This document shows, one piece after another, positions 59,296-64,000 of a stretch of DNA of 64,000 nucleotides. Every line of letters begins with the position of its first letter. The first letter of the stretch is position 1. The notes beneath the pieces are model-generated. The model did not search any database, was not told the origin of the DNA, and worked only from the letters and a program-made list of their open reading frames with translations. This DNA is from Labia minor (Eukaryota; Arthropoda; Insecta; Dermaptera; Spongiphoridae), in NCBI GenBank assembly GCA_963082975.1, contig OY720346.1, positions 25,848,720-25,912,719 on the forward strand. The letters run 5' to 3'. The position numbers and the translations under genes were made by a program.

Positions 59296-60437
59296 TTTTT
59301 TCGTCTAATGTTCAATGGCCCATCATTAAATATACATATACCTTACATATAATAACTAGTATATTTTAACGTATATTTTATAGCCTAATGGTATCATTTT
59401 TTGTTTGTTTTTTTGTTAAAACTTTTTGTTTTTTTTCCTTTCTCATAAAAACTTGTCTTGATTAAAATTTAAAAAAAAACATATTTTTTTCATATTTTTT
59501 AATCTGAATTTTTAATGTAAAAAAATCATCAATTGGGTTTAAGTATAAACATTCTCAGCTAGAGATTATATTATTCAATTATTCTCATATTTATCAAATT
59601 TTCTCAAAAAATTTTATGTATAAAAACAAGAAAAAAAAAAATTAAACTAAGTAAAAGTACATATTTATTAACGAGATAATTAATTATGGTAATGAACACA
59701 AACTTTGAGCTTAAATCTGACTATACCTATATATCTTTATATCGTATAATGTTTAAAGTAAAACCATTACGAGAAAGTTGAAAAAATTTCATCTCGTTTC
59801 ACACGGGTCGTAGGGTTAACTGCAAATTGAACTTCTTACTGATATTTATAATAGTAAAATTCTATATATCTGAATCAATTCACAATCTCTTGCTCCATGG
59901 GGTTATTAGTTTTATAGTTTCCTAAAGGTTTGCTTATTCTCTCGCTTATGTTTAATGTTTATATATGTATGTAGGTATGTATATTTCTAGTTAACGGATT
60001 TGCACTTATTTATTTATTATCTCTTCTTCTTGTGAAATCTTACAAAAATCTTCCGCATTACTTAGGAATAATAAAAAAAGAGGTTAAGAATGCGCTTCAC
60101 GCTTCGTGAAATAACACACTCAACCACATATACGGTGATATATATATATATATATATATAATATTATATTGTTGATTTCTATAATAGAAACTTCGAGACG
60201 TTTCTTTGATGAGCTTCTAGAATTCGTTTAATTAAAATAACTCTTTAGGATTTGAAATTTTTATAATTAGTGTCCAGTTAAATTAAAAATCGTTTTTAAA
60301 ATAATAAGATTCGAAAATTCGCATAGTAACAGACGAAATCATTTAAATTTATTTAAATTAATATTTAAATTTTTCAAATGCCAAGGGGCCTAGAAATTCA
60401 AATGATGTTTTTTATATTTAATTTGGATCACACTCAC
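59296..60437. other. AT-rich intergenic DNA, no gene seen
   Basis: (AT)n at 60138-60161. No coding signal. Confidence 0.55.
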
Positions 60438-60524
60438 GCTCAGAATACTCAGGGATACTTGGAAAAGTGTGGTTGCTGCGGTCAAGAACTTTCGAGTTCT
60501 GTAGAGCCACAGAGATAGATAGAT
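60438..60524 (+). mobile_element. LINE 3' end, fourth fragment
   Basis: CTCAGGGATACTTGGAAAAG, GTGGTTGCTGCGGTCAAGAA, CTTTCGAGTTCTGTAGAGCC and the AGATAGATAGATAA tail match the last ~90 bp of 5966-6533. A severely 5'-truncated insertion, as is usual for LINEs. Confidence 0.85.
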
Positions 60525-61226
60525 AATATTAACTTAAAACAAAACAAAAATAAAGAATATTTGTATGTTAATTTCTAATTAAAAATCAAGAAAATAAATA
60601 AATAATAAAATAAATTAATTTCTTTATCTCTGAAAATGAAAAAATTCAGAAGTTTTAATAAGATAATTTTACATTTTTTAAATAATTATTAATTTTTTTA
60701 TAAATGGTAATAATTATAAAAATAATTCTAATTTAAATACAATTATAACTTTTACTTCATTAATTTTAACAAGTAATTTTTGTAGTACATAGTCATATTT
60801 TAATATATTTAAAATTTTATAGGTTCTAAAAAATTTTTCCCACAATAAATGTCATCCTTTACTTTTCTCTCTCACTGTTAGTTAATTTTTTTTAAGACCA
60901 TACATAAATAATCATAAACATTTTTTTAAAGACATCATTTTTTTGTAATTTATGAATGTTCTTAAGTAGTAAGAAAATTATTTAAAATAATACAAGAAAA
61001 TATGCGTATCAAATTAGTTTATTTTTTATTTTATTTTTTTAGGTTAAAATATATACTATGTCTATTAAAAATGGTTATACAAATTTTGCTTAATAAAATG
61101 CCATTGATTTCTGGGTTTCTTTGATATAAAGAAACATATGTCAATATTAATTTTCATGATCATAATATGTTATATTTCTTTAAATTTATATTAATTATTA
61201 TTTTACTACAACTTTTCAACAGTTAA
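60525..61226. other. AT-rich intergenic DNA, no gene seen
   Basis: A/T runs only. Confidence 0.55.
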
Positions 61227-61430
61227 CACACTATGAGCGGGGCGGGTATTTATACCCGTTGCCACTTATATGAGGGATATATATATTAGTTATCGTTTAA
61301 AATAAGTAATTTTAAGTGACACAAGGGAAAATATATATTATATAAGTGGCAACGGGTATAAATACCCGCCCCGCTTATAAGTGGCACAGTCCCCGCAACG
61401 GGTACAAATACCCGCCCAGCTCATAGTGTG
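61227..61430. mobile_element. piggyBac-like MITE, copy 2 (204 bp)
   Basis: Same family as 50883-51125, flanked by TTAA (61223-61226 and 61431-61434). Termini CACACTATGAGCGGGGCGGG and CCCAGCTCATAGTGTG (one mismatch). The left arm has one palindromic unit instead of two, while the right arm keeps both, so the arms are now asymmetric. Confidence 0.92.
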
Positions 61431-63296
61431 TTAATAAAAAAAAAAAATATAAAGGTGCAAAATGAGGATTCCAATTTAAATATAAACTTCATAAAAATAA
61501 TATCTAATTTAAATTTTTAATCTGAAATATTCAGAAATAAATGTATATAAATTGACTAAAATAGAATTAAATCCCAAAAGCATATAATAATAATAATAAT
61601 AATAAAAATATTTTAAAATTCGATAAAATTAAAAAGAATTTTATAAATAAAATATATTTATCAAGTCATAAAAAATGATTACTCTCTCCAGAAAATATCT
61701 TTTTTAATAATATTTTTTTTTTAATAATAGTCTTGTCTTCAAAAATATTTTAATAAATTTAATAAATTTTAAATTACAAATCTTTTGATGAAATTATCTG
61801 TTTCTTGAAATAAATTACATTTATATCGTACATATTATAATGAAATTTGAAAAACAAAATCTTTAAATAACTACTGTAATAGGCAGACTCAAAACCTCGT
61901 GTAAGAAAAATACATATGTATCTAGAAAAGTATATATACAATATAGGTAATCCTTCTTTTGAAAATTCAGAATTATTAACTAAATATAAAAACCATAGCA
62001 TTGTATTTTTTTTCTTTTGTTTCTTGAGTTTTTTTAAAATTTATGTGAACGAGATCAGAGAGAGAATGAAGCGATTGGCGAGACAGGTTCTGATCAAATA
62101 TGGGCTACAAAAGCACTAAGCGCCCAGAAAGAAGTCAAACCGGCGGGTGCGAAGCCCAAGCTATGGATGCTATAGAGACGGAAGGTGTGGTACTTGAAGA
62201 CCGGCTAGAACGGAAGAAAAAATGAGACACAGACACCGGCGCCTTTAATAAATTGTATTATGGCTATTATAACACTAATCTCATAGACAATAGAAGAAAC
62301 AACCCATTGAGAAAAACTATAATCGGCGAACTGGATGATCTTTTAAAATTCAAATAAAAAAAAATGTCTTTAAATATAACAGGTAATAAATGAAAGAAGA
62401 TTTCTCTTTATTAAATCACTTAAATGAACTTTTTCAATTCAATTTTTGAAGAAATTTAAAATATTTAGCATTTTTTACCTTTAAGATTCTGCAAATTTGT
62501 TAATAAGTATTTCATTTAATCGATCTTTAGTATCTACAAGTTATAAAATTTAAATTAAATATAATGTGATAAATTTAAAACCGATAATATAAGCCCAAGG
62601 GTATTTATTGTAGAGCGATTCCTGGTATATGGCTTAATTTAGACTAAAAGCCTAATACACTTTTCTGAATAATATTAAAACCATGATAACTACAAATATA
62701 TTTCTGTAGTAAGGAACTTTAAAGTTCGGTTAAACTCAATTTTAGTTATATAACTTTTGATAATATTGATTATGTAATATTATAACCATTGTCCTGTGCT
62801 CATTAGTTTACTAATTTATAGTATTTATTAATTTCAATAAAGAATAATTTAGTGGTAGAAGATTAATATTAATAATAAAATTTAATTTGAAAAGTTGACA
62901 GATGATGTTTTTTGGCAAAATTATTCAAAAAATCAACAAAATGTTTATATATAATATAAATATTTATCAAAAAAAAAAAAAAAAAATTCCAGGAATTTCT
63001 TTTTTTATTTTTAATGTTTCATCTGCCTGCTTTGATTTAAATTAACTGTCTTGACATTTTAATAAATTTCTAGTATAAAAAGCTTAGAAGAAAAATTATT
63101 TTAAATTTAGGTAATTTTATTAAAAAAAAAACTAAAAAATTAAATAATAGTAATAAAATTAAAAATAAAATAATAAATAATCAAAAATTGGTATACCAAT
63201 TTATTGAAAATTGGTCTGGATAGGGAATGTTGGAAAAACGTGTTTATTGCTTTCAATTAAGCACTTCATAAAAATAATTAATATATAATTAAAAAA
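61431..63296. other. AT-rich DNA with a G+C-richer patch
   Basis: At about 62050-62255 composition is balanced (GAAGCGATTGGCGAGACAGG ... AGAGACGGAAGGTGTGGTAC), and one plus-strand frame runs to 62119 (MKRLARQVLIKYGLQKH). It resembles decayed coding DNA but I cannot identify it. The rest is A/T-rich, with a poly-A run at about 62971-62987. Confidence 0.45.
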
Positions 63297-63926
63297 GTTG
63301 ACCTGTGGCCAGGTCCGAACCGACCGACGGTTTGAAGTAAATTAATTTCCAGCTACAGAAACAATTTCAAATAATTTTAATATATCTATTAATGTAATAA
63401 AAAACAGATATGGATACATAAATAATAAATATAAACATTTTTAATTATATTTTATTTATAATATATATGCTAGACCAGGCTGTGACGTCATGAATGGCTG
63501 GATGACGTCATATAATTTTAAATCAAGAAAAAAACTAATAAATATGATTTTTCTCGAGGATAAAACCAATACAAAGTGCATGATTCGTGGTGATATATAA
63601 AAAAATCTCCTCATGTGAAATTTGGTGTGAAAATAACCCTTCCCTTCCTATCGTCGATAGCTAATACTACCACTTCCGGTTTCCGGATTTGCACCAAAAG
63701 TTGATCAATTCATCCCACTGATGCATTAAGTAAATATACCAAATTTCACCAAAATCGGTTCAGCCGTTCAGGCTGTACACATCTATAAGGACGGACAGAT
63801 GGACATCATGCTAAAAATACTTTTTTCTGTTTAGAAAATGCATGATTCGTGGGGATATGTACCTAAAAATATCCACAGGTGAAATTTGGTGTGAAAACAA
63901 TACCTCCCTTACTATCGTCGGTCGGT
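63297..63926 (-). mobile_element. Family A rolling-circle element, full length (A12)
   Basis: Minus-strand copy from ACCGACCGACGATAG (ends 63926) to GACCTG-GCCA-CAGGTC (starts 63297). Both TGACGTCA octamers are intact (63483-63490 and 63503-63510). The GTCC core is shortened. A 5-bp insertion (ACCTA) interrupts the first unit near 63862. Confidence 0.9.
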
Positions 63927-64000
63927 AAAAATATACCATTTATTATAGTTTAATATGCTATTTAATATAATATAATATAAAGTGTGTCTTTTTAATCTAA

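Noticed and set aside
1-64000. Family A/B elements as tRNA-derived SINEs or Tc1-type MITEs
   Set aside because: No A/B boxes, no terminal inverted repeats at both true ends and no clear target-site duplications. The sub-terminal inversion plus 3' hairpin fits rolling-circle elements better.

Overview
The window reads as arthropod nuclear DNA from a large, AT-rich, repeat-laden intergenic region. There is no bacterial-type gene packing, no operon and no rRNA. By eye about three quarters of the bases are A or T. The recognisable content is almost entirely transposable-element debris: an LTR retrotransposon end, LINE fragments, a Tc1-like transposase relic, hAT-type and piggyBac-type MITEs, and many rolling-circle (Helitron/Helentron-like) elements. 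The LINE and Tc1 protein relics resemble families common in insects and other arthropods. I cannot name the species. The only convincing host coding candidate is one small secreted-peptide-like exon at 53135-53422 on the minus strand.

Left part (1-10 kb). A minus-strand LTR retrotransposon enters from the left edge, with its 5' LTR at 376-1242 and a tRNA-Lys-type primer-binding site at 355-373. It sits at the start of a ~2.4-kb block (1243-3614) that recurs at 30945-33339. Two LINE 3' fragments follow (5966-6533, 7788-8310), then a complete family B rolling-circle element (9442-9990).

Middle (10-30 kb). A dead Tc1-like transposase (10261-10537), a LINE endonuclease relic (17453-17952, minus), an 8-bp-TSD hAT element (21847-22251), several family A elements, an A/B hybrid element (25494-25658), a damaged family B copy (25835-26382) and a long inverted repeat (27221-27392).

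Right part (30-64 kb). The second copy of the duplicated block, two family A elements facing each other, a Helitron-type endonuclease fragment (34380-34742, minus), Helitron 5' ends (35011, 58022), a tandem array (35247-35676), a second hybrid B/A element (38101-38849), a family D element (41185-41625), a hAT MITE nested in a LINE (42254-42440), two more hAT MITEs, a pair of piggyBac-like MITEs (50883-51125, 61227-61430), the peptide exon, and further A, B and C elements.

The main pattern is a set of related rolling-circle element families. Family A (about 13 copies or pieces) and family B (5) each have a short 5' terminal sequence whose reverse complement recurs just before a terminal 3' hairpin, plus a microsatellite core. 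This is the layout known for Helentron-associated elements (HINE/DINE-1). Families A, B, D and the Helitron 5' ends (C) also share internal sequence boxes in the same order. Two elements combine the end of one family with the end of the other, in reciprocal directions. Most family A copies carry two TGACGTCA (CRE/ATF) octamers exactly 20 bp apart.
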